DNA from: Cyclina sinensis
Lineage: Eukaryota; Mollusca; Bivalvia; Venerida; Veneridae
Length of the DNA stretch: 64,000 nucleotides
Reading direction: 5' to 3'
NCBI GenBank assembly: GCA_012932295.1
Contig: JAAONU010000001.1
Span: 8,703,104-8,767,103, forward strand
Below are positions 49,701-62,117 of the stretch, in pieces. Under the pieces are notes generated by a model. It saw only the letters and a list, made by a program, of their open reading frames with translations. It was not told the origin of the DNA and did not search any database. The translations under genes and the position numbers were made by a program. Position 1 is the stretch's first letter. The number at the start of each line of letters is the position of its first letter.

Positions 49701-51177
49701 CTTGCTTAAAATACTTTGTATGTAAATATGCTCAAGCAAATTAAGCAGTTGGTTGTCATGCTTACTTGCATGCAATCCATTTCAAAGAATGCATATGAAA
49801 ACGTCTACAAACGTCAATGAATTTAATCAAAATGAAATAAACCTGTCACATGTAACACTATATTCAACGAAAAAAGTACGTCTTGCACTTATGTAACTTC
49901 ATTAACTGTAAAGATATGTCAATATAAAAGTCTCTTACAAATGCCCCACCCTGTACTTGATTTCTTACAAAATTTAATCTCTTTTTTCCTAATTACCTTT
50001 TCAATTGTTGTTGAAAATTGATTTTTTACTATTTGCAACAAAAATTATCAAATGTAAGAAAACTGAATTCAATTTTAGACAGGAGTAATCCATCAATTCA
50101 AAATCTTCAATATATTTCTTAATCTATTTCTTTTGAATTTCAAGGATTTATTATTACCTGTATATTATACAGATTGAAAAAGTCCTCTTCAGAAGTGTTT
50201 GGTTTCAAAATAACAGAATATTTATCAATGTACAAAATAATCACAAGTAATTTACATCTTTGACAGGAAAAAACTATCTCCATAATGAAGAGTATTTGAA
50301 ATTCTATCAAATACAAAACTACAAAAACTTTGCTCATTTTTGCCTCTTCTTCTTATTTCTAAAAACCAGATTCCCACTGTAATATTATGGTAAATTGGCA
50401 CATTTTCTCAATCACCAAAACTACTATTTTCCCAAATGTTCAAACCCTGTATTTCGAAATGATCAAAAACTTTCATTTCCCATATGTTTCTGGCATTTAA
50501 ACCTTTATATTTTCCCAATGACCAAAAAACAAACCCTCCTACATTTCCCTTATAATCCCAAAGTTCAAATCTATTTTCCCCAATGACGAAAGCCTTACTA
50601 TCTGTTTAATGTTAAAAACACTTAAATTTTCCGGAGTTGCGGTACATCGAAGTTTAAAACATTAAATTCAAATAGCATAGGAGCGTAATAACTCTAATCT
50701 TTTTCTGTTTTCTTATGCAATTTCTTGTCTGTTTATAAACTTTTATCCTTGGGAAGAGCACTGACCATACGGCAGACAAGTTTCTCTAAAACACAGGGCT
50801 CAAGAATTACATTTTGTAGGCAAAAGAAATAATCTGTTCTGGAAAAAATATCTAAAAATTTCTTTCAAGTTTATCTCATACACAAATTCATAACACCATT
50901 GACCAATCATACCCACCCTTATAAAGACAGTAAATCCATAACAGCAGTTTTCGCCATATACATGTACAAGATATTCAGGGATTGGTCCCAATACTACTGA
51001 ATTGTACAACAACAGCTGAAAGCAAGATCTCTTCTCTTGTTTTGTATGTTTCTCACTGGGTACCATATCGTTATCTCCTGAAATATACAACAGATTTCAT
51101 GTTACAGTTTTGTCATTCACAAATCTAGGAGTGGCAGCAGCTGTTGAGAAAAATAATGTAATTGTTACTTTATAAAT
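49701..51177. other. AT-rich stretch with loosely repetitive TTTCCC/CAAA patch
   Basis: At 50395-50600, phrases such as TTTTCCCAATGACCAAA recur irregularly and suggest a decayed tandem repeat, but no period could be fixed. Nothing else is supported. Confidence 0.4.
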
Positions 51178-51600
51178 TAAACAAGGGAGACATGATAACC
51201 CTGAATCACTCACCTGAGGACAAATGCTCAAAACAACATATGCACTGTCATGGAAACGCATTAATTACAACAAGAACTTTTTTAAAGGTTTCACTGTATA
51301 TGTCCTTATACAGAGAAATGTATCCCTGGTTGAGGCTAACAATGACCCTGACCCCATCGGCATTGTGTGAACAAACATGTTAGTGGTCTAAGAATTCTTG
51401 GCCTCATGGTTTCAATGAGGAACATTATTATCAGGATTTTTCTCTAAGAGACCCCTTAGGCAGGGCCAATAATGATGAAAGGGACATAACTTTTGCAAGA
51501 TCTAAAATGGTCCACGAGACACTGCTATATGCTAAATGTGAAACATCTAGACTTACAGTTTCAGACAAGAAGGTTACCTTTATCATTTTCCTATATTACC
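51178..51600 (+). mobile_element. CAAGAGG...GGTGAGCT element, copy 2, 3'-incomplete
   Basis: The opening AAACAAGGGAGACATGATAA then CCCTGAATCACTCACCTGAG matches the other copies. The interior TAAGAGACCCCTTAGGCAGG and GACATAACTTTTGCAAGATC is similar to copy 3 (GACCCCCAGGGCAGGGCC, GGGGCATAATTTGAACAAAC). The closing CTCAGGTGAGCTAAAA is not found downstream, so the end coordinate is approximate and the copy is truncated or decayed. Confidence 0.6.
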
Positions 51601-54179
51601 TTTATGTAAAGCATGAGGTACATAGGAAATAGGGCCAATTATGTCCTAGTGGCTTATTTTTGGCAATCTGTAAAGTTATCCAGTCAATGCAACATTTTAA
51701 GTATTTTTATTCCAGGCCTTAATTGTTCCCTATTTACAAATCTCTCAAAGTAAATGGTGGAAAATTTTGAAAATTGGGTCTGCCTTAACTGAATGATGGA
51801 CATATTAAGCATTAAAGAAATTCTGCATGGCAAGGATTAATAAGTAAATGAGTCAGGGGAGGTAACTATGAAAATTTAACTTTTAAAATTTCTATTATGA
51901 ATGAGAAATGGAATTAGGTAACATTTTCACCTAAAAATATCCTGCAGTCGCACTCTGTGACATGAAAAACACAACAAATATTTTGATAAAAAGGTCACAT
52001 GGTACATTGATAATGAGTACAAAAGTTTGTCTCCATTTCGGTCAAAGATCGCAACAAGGCTTTCACACGAATCATATTTCTTGCATTACGTTTCATCATT
52101 AATTCACCACAAGGTTAAAATAGCTTCATATTTACACGTCGTTCCAACTGTGTAGAAAAATTCACATCTTTTTTAAATTGTCTGCCATTGCGTCTGAAAC
52201 CGCAGCAACTTTACTCAATGTGTTTTATTTAAAGAATACAAAAATATAAAATTAATGTTTGCATAGCAAAAATGACAATGTTCTCCCATAGATTAGTTTT
52301 GTGTGTAACATTAGACACTCTAGAATCAAAACCTGCACCCACTTGCAAAGGTTAAATATGTCCATATCTGAAACCTACACCTCGGCTTGATCAAGATTTG
52401 GAAAATTATATAGAAATAAAGATTAATATCTTTACACTAAAATATGCAAGTGATGTACCGTGTTGTACAGGTGGTGGGAAGTACAAAACTAGACTTTAGT
52501 TTAAAAGAATTTTATACCTCCCAAAAAGTTATCTCGGCAGCACATTTTCCCTTTTTACAGTGGAAGGGCCAGAATCAGACCCCTACTGTCTGTAAGGTAT
52601 TGAGTGTTTTTACAATGAATATAGGGTCTGTAACAAAATTTTCCTCCAGCCAAAGAAAGGGTTAAACATTACTTTCATGTAAGCAGTCTTTCATTTGTAC
52701 GAGAAGACTGACGAAAAGGGGGTAAATCAGTAAGTGTAAATATAAGTGTATACTCCCTTCAATCTGTGTAAATTCAAACTCTTGACAACTGTATCTGGGA
52801 ACTGTTTCTAAGGCTCAGTGTCCAAGAGCATAGGTTTTTCATTGAATCTTTGTGTAAAAAAATGAAAGTTTGTGGGAGTTGGTAGGTTTTTTCACAACTT
52901 TTGTCAGTTGAATTTAAATCTGCAGGTACTGTCAGTTTCTCGTAAGTCTCTTATGCCATCAATAGGTAATCACAGACACAGGCTTCATGTCTGCAAGAAA
53001 TTTTCATTGAGAAGGGAGATAACTCTCATTTAATTCATAAACATTTTGAAGTTGCTGAAGTGATGAATCTTAATACTAATATAAACAAATACTGCTTAAA
53101 AATCTTATATCTAGAATTAACCAAGCCTGGCTGGTAACAAGGGACATAACTCAAACTATCTTTACTCTGTTATAATGTGTCTGAACACAAATTATAAAGT
53201 TATAAAGTGTCATCCCTCTGAAAAGGGTCAGACTCTTAAGTTTAAAACACAAATTTTCTTGGTCATGTAAATCTCCACCTCCTATCCCATACACCCAGTA
53301 TGAGACTAGAAGCATATATGGTAAGATTGCTGTCAGCAACTGGTCACTCAGAATCTTTGACCATTCCCCACTGTGTTATACTATCAACACCACAGGCCTT
53401 GATCACAAAGGTCATACAGAGTTGTAGAGAAAGTTTACTCTGTGGAAGACTATCTACTTGACCAATGTTCATCAAAAGAAATTCTAACAGTTTTTATGTT
53501 TGCAATGAACACAAATTTCACTACCCTATATAACCAGACATGTGCAATCTTAATACTAACCAACAGTATTTTCTTCTATTTAACAAAATAAAAGAACTTT
53601 CTTTTGTAAAAAAAATAAAAAAAAATGTTATACTACCATACAATATATCCTATCCTATTTAAGGAATAAAAGATACTTCTTTTCTCTCCAATAAATCTAT
53701 ATAAGAATCACACTGTTTTGAGTCAGCTAGATTTCCTAATATAGAGTAAGTGGGAGAGATACTTGACACATAGAAAAAAAGACCTATTATATAACCATAA
53801 ATAAATATCAATTATCTAAACAGAGGCTGTAAGAAAAACACCCCCTCAAGACAAGTTTTTCTTACATTCAGATAAATTATAACATTCAACTTAATCTCCT
53901 TATCCATCATACAAGGGGAGTAACTTAATATATGCTATTCTGCTAAGTATTTTACTAGTTACCTCCCTTAGACAACATCAGGGATATTAATCTTTAGCAT
54001 TCATTTCAGCAACAGATTGGATTAGTTTTCAGGTCATTATTCCCTTGCCTCAGTTTAATTACCTGATGTAATATGGAAAATGGCTGTATATAATACATAT
54101 TCTTCACTTGATAAAGTCAATTTGAATAAGAATAGCTTTATAATTAACAGGTATAGTTTATGTTTTATTACATATACAA
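51601..54179. other. AT-rich stretch, nothing firmly recognised
   Basis: Short phrases like AAGGGAGATAACTCTC (53013) and AAGGGACATAACTCAAA (53139) recur in several repeats and may be relics. No gene or bounded element was recognised. Confidence 0.4.
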
Positions 54180-54430
54180 CCACCTCTGTGGCATAGTGTT
54201 TAAGAAGTTTGCTTACTGAAAGGGAAGTCAAAGGTTCAAGTCCCATCAGGGGCATTTTCTGACAAGGTCAGCTGGTGAGCCGCCAGCTAGTTAAAGAATG
54301 GTTACCAACAGTATGTCCGTCTTGTGCCTGGCATATAGGATTAGGAATTGAGGAGTCAATGTGTACTATAGTAGAGTTATCTAATAAGCCCATGAGACTA
54401 TAATAGAGACAGCTAATCAGCCCATGAGAA
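54180..54430 (+). mobile_element. tRNA-derived SINE with well-preserved head
   Basis: CTGTGGCATAGTGTTTAAG (A box) and AAAGGTTCAAGTCCCATC (B box, 54230-54247) are tRNA-spaced. The acceptor-like strands CCTCTG (54183-54188) and CAGGGG (54247-54252) pair completely, with one G-U. The remaining stems are weak, so I call a SINE head rather than a working tRNA. The body continues with GTCAGCTGGTGAGCCGCCAG. The 3' limit is approximate and no clear target duplication was found. Confidence 0.65.
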
Positions 54431-54595
54431 TCAGTGTTATTAAACAAGCACTGTATTTTTACTTTTTGTAAGTGTAAAATAATGCATACAGGTCAAGAAA
54501 TTTCAGACTTCACAAATAGCTGAGTAGTTCTGTGCTAATTTCAACCAAAAGTTTTATAAGTCCAGTGATGCGTCAAGCCTACATAACTTAACAAG

Positions 54596-54694
54596 TGGTA
54601 TTGAATGCAGGAGCCAGGACCAAACTCACCTATTCCTGGATTAGAAATCATCTGTGTTACCACTGGACCACTGATCTGCTCCACCCACATCCTG
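54596..54694 (-). mobile_element. Antisense SINE head related to the 1.3-kb SINE
   Basis: The minus strand reads GGAGCAGATCAGTGGTCCAG then TGGTAACACAG, sharing GATCAGTGGTCCAG with the 1341 head. The B-box position (GTGAGTTTGGTCCTGG) is degenerate. The body is not preserved at lower coordinates. It is about 100 bases from another SINE in the opposite orientation. Confidence 0.55.
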
Positions 54695-56027
54695 TTAATA
54701 ACCATGAGTTACAGTCAGTTATTGATGAAAATTAGAAATCTAGTCAATTGAAATTAATCTCCTACAGAACTATCAAGCTATATTTTTTTTACCTGAAACA
54801 AAAAGGTAACTCGGTGACATTTTTGTTGTAGCTAGGAGTTACAGGCCACCAGTAACAGGAGTTAGAATATAAATCTGAATAAACAAATTCACCACAACTC
54901 CATTTATTTTCTTCTTTTTTTCTCTATTATTCTTGCAATAACTCCAGCTGCCTAATTTGCATACAGACAGTGTGACATAATTGCTGGAAATTTACCAGGT
55001 GAAATACTTCTGTCATTTACAATGTATAGTTATGTATAATTACAGGCAACCATTCCCTTTAGACAACTAGAAAATTTTCATATCATCTGTACCAGAAGGG
55101 TCTCTAGACATGTAATTGAATCTAACAGAAGTTTTTGTACTTTTTTACACCCTTTGCTTCTGTTATGCAGGACAGCTGACCTGACCATCATTTCTGAGAA
55201 GCAACGCACAAGACACTCATCTAACTGTGAGAAACCTCCTAACTGAGGCTTACACCCATGGTCTCACTGCGTACTGCCGTATTTACAAGGTAACTTGTCA
55301 AGTTCTGCTGGCAGTACTCATGTCATGCCTTACCTTGTATGTGGCAGTTTCATAATTCACTCTGTCTGAAAGTAGCTGAAAAATGGGCTTCACCAAAAAT
55401 GGCTACTGGTACAGACTGTAGTAAATGTCTTGATCCACATGCTGAGCATGTCTTGATCCACATGCTGCTCTTTGCTCAAAGAAGTTCTTTTCTCCTCACA
55501 TGCCTGACTGCAAAGAGAAGAAAATATTTCTGAAGAATGTTTGGTAATTTTTAATATTCTTAGAAAACGGTTAATATCTTTAAGATCCAGTTTCACTTGC
55601 AAAGATGAAATACACCAAATTAACTAGATTTACTTGAGTTACAAACTACTCTTCAAACAAGCTTCTATAACCAACATAAGACATTCCTTTCATCTGTAAA
55701 AAATGTAGATCTGCTTAGAGTCACATGACTACCCATGTGACCAGTGCTAATTTGCATTTAGCTGATGTATCATCATGTTATGTAAAATGTTGTTAACACA
55801 TTAATCCTGTTATTTTAGTATATTTCATCTGGGCCTTTAAGAGAAGAATATATTTAAAAACTACACTCTGAAAGATGTTTGTATATGTTGAGAGGAAATG
55901 GCCTTTAGCAAGGAATATCTGAAATTATTTAATCTTATCCTGGTTTGTACAAAACATATCCCCCACCCCACATTCAAGTGTCTATTGCAACTTTGATAGT
56001 ACTTGTATCATCCTGCTCAATCATTTC
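54695..56027. other. AT-rich stretch with a 23-bp-period duplication
   Basis: ATGTCTTGATCCACATGCTG occurs at 55425-55444 and 55448-55467, identical over 20 bases. Short frames on both strands cross it but show no domain. Nothing else is supported. Confidence 0.5.
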
Positions 56028-56650
56028 AAAACAAGAGGGCCATGATGGCCCTAGGTCACTCATCTGAATACTTTGCCTTTGGGTCTGCTGTTGAGCAATT
56101 ATCAAATGCTTTTTTAAGATTCTCCCTACATAAATCTATATGAATTCGAGTGACCCCCTGGGTAGAGCCAATTTTCACTCCAGGGGTATAATTTTAATAA
56201 ACTTAGTAGATGACCTCAAGCTGATGCTCCATTAAAAATATCTAATTTTTAGGGTTTGTTGTTTCAGACGAGAAGTTTTTTAAAGTTTTGCCTATATAAG
56301 GCTATGTAAAATCCAATGACCCCCAGGGCAGGGCCAAATTTAACCACAGGGGCATAATTTGAACAAACTTGGTAGAGGTCCACTAGACAATGCTACAAAC
56401 CAAATCTTAAGGCTCAGGGCCTTGTGCTTTCAGTTGCCATAGCAACCAGAGTTCTTGATGGAACTTTGGTAGAGCTTCATGCAAGAAATATCTCAGGCAT
56501 GTTTTTGTCAAAGTTGGCTAAGTAGTTCAGGAGAAGAAGTTGTTCAAGTCAAATTGTTGATGACGAACGCCGACTGACGCCAGACAATTAATGATCCCAA
56601 TAGTTCCTAATTGTTCACCTTTGAGCACTTTCTGCTCAGGTGAGCTAAAA
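56028..56650 (+). mobile_element. CAAGAGG...GGTGAGCT dispersed element, copy 3 (most complete)
   Basis: It opens AAAACAAGAGGGCCATGATG and GCCCTAGGTCACTCATCTGA, and closes TTCACCTTTGAGCACTTTCT then GCTCAGGTGAGCTAAAAA. The first palindromic unit GGGCCATGATGGCCC is near-perfect. The interior has two related modules with GTGACCCCCTGGGTAGAGCC and ATGACCCCCAGGGCAGGGCC about 170 bases apart, then GTTGCCATAGCAACCAGAG, and GACGAACGCCGACTGACGCC before the closing. No protein-coding capacity. Mobilising enzyme and superfamily unknown to me. Confidence 0.8.
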
Positions 56651-57479
56651 AGCCTTTCAATCAAATGATTTGTTTAAATTTGCTAAATCATCTTCTACAC
56701 ATGAGAAAGAAACCAAAGCAGTCTCAGATACATGGCAACAGGTAGCTTCAACAAGACACTCTAAGGCTGAAAACTGCCTTGTCATCAAAACTGTTCATAA
56801 ATTTTCATAACCATTAATATCAGGATAATTAATAAGGAAACTGCTAATCATAAGAACCTCACATATTTCGAGGGTAGAGCGGTAAAGCTTTAAAGTATTT
56901 ATCGCCCTCATTATTTATTTCCACACATGGAACTAGTAAACCTTAACAGTTTTAACAGTCATCTTATTTAAAAAGAATTTTCTTTCAACCACCTCTTTAT
57001 CTGTATTCAGGTCAAAACCTTTCAAATGGTCATACTTCTTGTTCTTTTGGCATAAAATCAGTGCTCTACTTCAAACAAATTATCATTTGGTATTAAACTT
57101 TCACTTTTAAAAATAAAATCAACATGATGTTTCAAACTGAAAAAGGCAATTTACCCCGATACCCAGTAGCTTATCAATACTTTTCTCTATGGAAAATGTC
57201 AATAGGTAATCAATTACTTTGTTGCTGCATCAACACAGAGCTAAAAATACTATCAAAGGAATGCTCACTTTCATGCTTCATTAATACTCTGCTATAACTG
57301 AATTTTTCACTGCTAAACACAAGAGCAAATGCTTTAGAGGAAGAACACAGAGCCTGTCTCAGTAACTTTGATATTTCTGTAATGTTCTCTATGACAGTAA
57401 GTAATATAAATAGGATGTCCCAACCCTTCTTGTATCCCACAATCCTCATACAGAACTGAATGTCAACAAGATGTACCTA
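56651..57479. other. AT-rich stretch, nothing recognised
   Basis: A 79-codon minus frame at 57210-57449 has no recognisable motif. No repeats were seen. Confidence 0.45.
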
Positions 57480-57740
57480 GATGGTACTAAAACTGGCCCT
57501 TTAAGTGTGACCTTAACCTTGGGATAGGGACGTAAACTGGCCTTCTAAGTGTGATCTTGACCCTGGGGTGACAGACCTAGGTGTTGCACTCTTCACATTG
57601 TCTCATGATGGCAAACATTTGTGCCTTCTTCCCAATAGTTTGAAAATTATAGCACAGACATGAATGAGGACCGACAGACAGACGGTGAAAGATCATTCCT
57701 CGATCCCCCTCCCACTCTCACAATGGTGGATCATAGGAGA
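57480..57740 (+). repeat. GACCTTGACC modular repeat, diverged copy
   Basis: CCCTTTAAGTGTGACCTTAACC (in part; 57498 on) and CTTCTAAGTGTGATCTTGAC start two partial monomers. The second continues with CATTGTCTCATGATGGCAAA and ATTTGTGCCTTC, and the unit ends with GACCGACAGACAGACGGTGA and CGATCCCCCTCCC. Order and motifs match copies at 10.1-10.5 and 18.2-18.7 kb. Confidence 0.6.
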
Positions 57741-58499
57741 AATGTTTATGTTCCCTTTCTTCAAAGTTTATCCCCACTATTAAGTAACTACACCATGTTC
57801 TCTGTCACTCTACAAAATGTTTACAGTATTACTGCTTGAAGTATCAGACATTTTCTTTTAACACTTTTCTAGAGTGATCTCTTCAAAAAGACATCGAGAT
57901 AGAACAGATACAAAACTGTAATGTTACAACACCATAGTCTCTGCTTATGATGTATTATGTATCAGTCAGTCTCTAAAGAATTTGTCTTAATGTAGAAACC
58001 ATTCTCACATACACAGCAATAAAATGTACATTGTGTGGGTAGGGCTTCTAAGTCATTATGACATGTTGTTTTTCTTCCATTGCCACACTGTCTTATACCA
58101 TTCAGTTTCTATTGGTTTGGCTTATGGTGTGTCACATAAATTTTCCTTCCCAAAGGACTACTCCTATTTTCACAGAGGCTCATTCCACTTTCCCTTGTAC
58201 AAGTGACTTTCATGACAATTGATTTAAAGAAATTTATAGTTAAGACATAAAAGTCATTAAGACAGTCTCTATCATTCTGGGTTTTTTTCTATCATTCTTT
58301 CTTGCCAATTATAGAAACTTGGAAAATACAGGTGCCAGTCAGTCTCAGAATAATTTTACATTTGCTACTCACAGCTCTTCTATTTAGTGAATTTAACCAG
58401 AACTGGCTCTTTCTGCCAACCTAGTTGGAACCAAGAAAAAACAGCAAAGTAGCAGGAATAAAGAGTCAACTGGAAATAAAACTTGCAAAATTACAGCTT
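57741..58499. other. AT-rich stretch, nothing recognised
   Basis: No supported feature. A 60-codon plus frame (58024-58206) is unremarkable. Confidence 0.45.
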
Positions 58500-58995
58500 G
58501 GTAGATGTGGATCTGTGGTCAAGCTGAGTGGGCAACACCTGGGGTCCCATATTCAATCCCCCTCACAAGTACACCTGGGGTCCCATATTCAATCCCCCTC
58601 ACAAGTACACCTTGGGGCCCCGAGTTCAATCCCCCTCACAAGTACACCTGGGGTCCCGAGTTCAATCCCCCTCACAAGTACACCTGGGGTCCCGAGTTCA
58701 ATCCCCCTCACAAGTACACCTGGGGTCCCATATTCAATCCTCACAAGTACACCTGGGGTCCCATATTCAATCCCCCTCACAAATACACCTGGGGTCCCGA
58801 GTTCAATCCCCCTCACAAACACTAGATTTACTCCTTGTCTTCTGGAAGACCAAGTGCTGTACAGAGCTTGAGAAAGACCCAGGAGTATCTCTAAGTCAGC
58901 TGCTCTGAATCTGTGCTATGCAACAAAACCCTACCATAATTAAACTCTACAAGGGGTTACTTGGGTCACATGGGCAATGATCAAAGTACAGACTC
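58500..58995 (+). mobile_element. tRNA-derived SINE interrupted by a 36-bp minisatellite
   Basis: Upstream of the array, GGATCTGTGGTCAAGCTGAG (58509-58528) occupies the A-box position. Downstream (58830 on) the body reads GAAGACCAAGTGCTGTACAG, GACCCAGGAGTATCTCTAAG, CTCTACAAGGGGTTACTTGG and GTCACATGGGCAATGATCAA, collinear with the 1.3-kb SINE (GGGGTGTCTCTGG, CTCTGCAGGGGGAGCTGG, GTCATGTGGGCAACC). The tandem array at 58536-58821 replaces the single B-box region. No target duplication was found. Confidence 0.65.
58536..58821 (+). repeat. 36-bp minisatellite, 8 copies, unit contains a B-box-like core
   Basis: Units start (CACCTGGGG or CACCTTGGG) at 58536, 58572, 58608, 58645, 58681, 58717, 58750 and 58786. 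Spacing is 36 except one of 37 and one of 33. Two unit types alternate: CCGAGTTCAATCCCC in units 3, 4, 5 and 8, and CATATTCAATCCCC in units 1, 2, 6 and 7. GAGTTCAATCC matches the pol III B box and the corresponding SINE segment at 1381. Because 36 is a multiple of three, long repetitive frames open in several frames on both strands; they are by-products and not genes. Confidence 0.9.
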
Positions 58996-59744
58996 TAAAT
59001 CAGGGAGACAATGGAGTCCAGATCTTCATAAGAAAAAAGGAAAATCAGATAGGAGATAGGTAAGCAAATTATCTATGTTAATTTAAATTAGTAGTGTATT
59101 TGAAAGTAAGATCTGTATATGTATCTAGCACATTTAGACAGCAAAATGTCAATTAAATTTAGAATAAACACAAGCTCTTAATCTCTACCAAAATTCAAAT
59201 GTTAAAAAAAGCAGTTTTCACAATACTGTAGCTTAACTTTTTATTCATACATGTATATTATATACATATACATCTCCTTTAATATAGAAACAATATCAAA
59301 ATTGATTTCCAGATGATAAAGTACTCAACAGTTATTGAAACTACAATTGATATGGATTTCCAACGAAATAATGAAAAGGGGTCCTATTCTTGCCAATAAT
59401 GGTTCACTGCTAATCTAATTCTGTCATTGAATTTTCTATGTTATTTAATAAAACAGCCAGTTATTATCAAAGGACTGATTCCATTTAATTACAAACGCTG
59501 TTTACATGATTTATAACTATATCTGAAGTATATAACAAAACAACACTTTGTCATAGCGAGCTGTCATATGACATGCGTAACTTTGGAACACATGCTCAAG
59601 TTCAATAGCATAGTGAAATATCACCCCTGCAGATATAACATAATTCCTATCTGATGCATGACATAAATACATTATCATCCATGTATTGCTGTGTTTTTCC
59701 TATTCTTGCAGACTCCAACAGCGACAGCAGTAGAGTTACAGAAA
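58996..59744. other. AT-rich stretch, nothing recognised
   Basis: No supported feature. Confidence 0.5.
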
Positions 59745-59751
59745 TACCGTG

Positions 59752-60127
59752 TAAAGGGAGGTAAATTCAGGACAGTTATCTGCAGAAAGTCTGTAAAGAG
59801 TGGTACTTAAAGTTGTTGGCAGTTGTCTACAGACTATCTGTAAAGGGAGATAAGTTCAAGGCAGTTATCTGCAGACTGTCTGTAAAGGGAGGTAAGTTCA
59901 AGGCAGTTATCTGCAGACTGTCTGTAAAGGGAGATAAGTTCAAGGCAGTTATCTGCAGACTGTAAAGGGAGGTAAGTTCAAGGCAGTTATCTACAGACTG
60001 TCTGTAAAGGGAAGTAAGTTCAAGGCAGTTATCTACAGACTGTCTGTAAAGGGAGATAAGTTCAAGGCAGTTATCTTCAGACTGTCTGTAAAGGGAAGTA
60101 AGTTCAAGACAGTTACCTGCAGACTGT
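59752..60127 (+). repeat. 42-bp minisatellite, about 9 copies
   Basis: Units starting CTGTAAAGGGAG occur at 59838, 59880, 59922, 59960, 60002, 60044 and 60086, spaced 42 apart except one of 38. Two diverged units lie to the left, from about 59752. Each regular unit contains AAGTTCAAGGCAGTTATCTG and usually CTGCAGACTGT. Units differ mainly at one position (GGAGGTAAG, GGAGATAAG, GGAAGTAAG). It ends abruptly at 60127, where AT-rich unique sequence resumes. No long open frame was seen. Confidence 0.9.
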
Positions 60128-62117
60128 TTTCCATACTTATATCTCTAGTTTGCAATGCTGTATTTAAAAATCTACCATTTGACATGGGTGTCCTTTATTC
60201 ATTTAACTGCTATATATTGATTCAAGATTGTAAAGATGCATTCCAGTATTTCTCCATTCAAGCAATGACACCTTGAGAAATCATGTCACAATATAAATAT
60301 CTTTAATGAGAATTTAATTTTCAGCCATGAAAATATAAAATATTGCACATGTTTCAATGCTATTGATTAATTGGAATAAAGTAAAATGTTCACACAGTGT
60401 TGTCACACAAATCTGTCACATGTCTCATATAATATAAAAATATCTTAACCTGAATATGCAACTGAGCAGCTTTGGTTTTGTTTTCTTTCATTCTTTTGTC
60501 ATATTCTGCGTTTTTCAGGGTAGCTGATAACGGATTTACATTAATCTAGTTTTAGTGCAGTGTGTAGTCAGTTTGTGCCACTGAGGATTTACTCCAAAAC
60601 AACAACAACACATCTCAAAGTGTTTCTCTTGTTGCTAAATGCTAAATATAACTTTCTTCTTGCCCACTAGAATGTATCTATGACACAGACTTCAAAATCT
60701 AATAAAAGAAAAGTTCTATCTAGCAAAATAACAAACAAAACAGAATTCTATCAAAAGTGTTACCTACGTGTCTAACATCTTACATGTACAGATGCAAAAA
60801 AAGAGATCAACACAAGCAGCTCCTGCAATTTGTTAGCCCCTGATCAAAATATGGCATAAGAAACACATTTCGTTCTGAATCATTCAAAGCTGACTTTTTT
60901 TGGCACAGCGCTCTTCCAGGTTTAAAACCTTTCATGACTTTGAAACTTTAAGACATCCTCTTTCCTGCCTAAAACTTCAGCCTGAATTGGGCTTATCAGT
61001 ATGTTAAATTGGCAAGGCAAACAAATATCATAACATCAGTTTAGTCACCTGTAACATTTTCATTATGAAAATACTGAACAAAATCTTAACAAAACTGATT
61101 CAGAGCTTTGTTTGTAAACATTCTATCCAAGTTTTATCAACACAGTCCCATGTTGTGTCTCGAGGGCTTAAAGGTCAAGCCACCTTTTCAGCTTTAAAGA
61201 AAAGTTCTGACTTAGGAACCAGGACAAAATAAATGAGGAAACATAAAATCTACACAAGGCTTAAACTAGTGAGCTTGCCAGAAAAACAAGAGAAACTTCC
61301 TAACAGACCTTTAAGTTGATCCATGTTGTTAATGAGTAAAGTTTTGATTATCACACCTTGCAAAATTGAAGCCTGTCAATTCAGTTTCTGAAATATACAT
61401 TCCTGGACATCAAGGGTAAGACCCAACAAAGTGTTTGTTGCAGGTCTACCTGCTTTATCATTTGTTGTCTGTCAGCCTTGTATCAATATAAAGGAGGAAG
61501 CCATTCTTTAACATTGCAAGGCATAATATGCGTCTCCAAAAAAAGCATTTAGTGTGTTCCAGAAAAGAAAATGTTCTGCCAACACAATTAAAAAGTTGTC
61601 TGAACTCTGAAGAATCAAAGTTTACATTATCTCAATAACTAGAAATATATATTCAGCGGTGATTGGTTCCATTCTATTAATGAGTAATAAAATCTGGGAG
61701 AACCTTTGTTGCAACAGAGCCAGTACAAATTAGTACAAGGATATAAAACAAGAAAAAACCAATTTAAATGCCAAACCACCATATCCTTAGTCACCTTAAT
61801 GGCTTACCACAACTTAAATGGTACAGTGGAAAACATTCAAACCTTTCTGACACCAGTAAAAAAAAATTGATTTCGCAATCAAAATCTTACTCACTGAAAA
61901 AAAAAAAAAACATTTCAAAATTCCCATTCTGTAGTAAGAACATATAATTTTTGAATCTGCCAGTTCAGTAAGTACTAGCAAAAGTTCTTGGCAAAAGCAA
62001 AGTATTCACATTTTTAAAATAAAAGTGTCAAATGTCAGTTTAGTGCAGTTTGTTTATTTGTAGCAGACTTACATTGAAAATGCAGACCACAGTGCTCTTA
62101 GGTACTTTTCACAATAT
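60128..62117. other. AT-rich stretch, nothing recognised
   Basis: About 2 kb with short A-runs (61898 on). No tRNA-like head, TIR or exon-like block was identified. Confidence 0.45.

Noticed and set aside
54182..54254. Functional tRNA gene
   Set aside because: A and B boxes and a paired acceptor stem are present, but the anticodon and T stems do not pair well, and a SINE-like body follows.
58425..58908. Repetitive frames of 77-148 codons on both strands across 58.4-58.9 kb, resembling a proline-rich repeat protein
   Set aside because: They follow from a 36-bp tandem repeat whose period is a multiple of three, so several frames stay open at once. The array lies in a SINE, and no start context or splice support exists.
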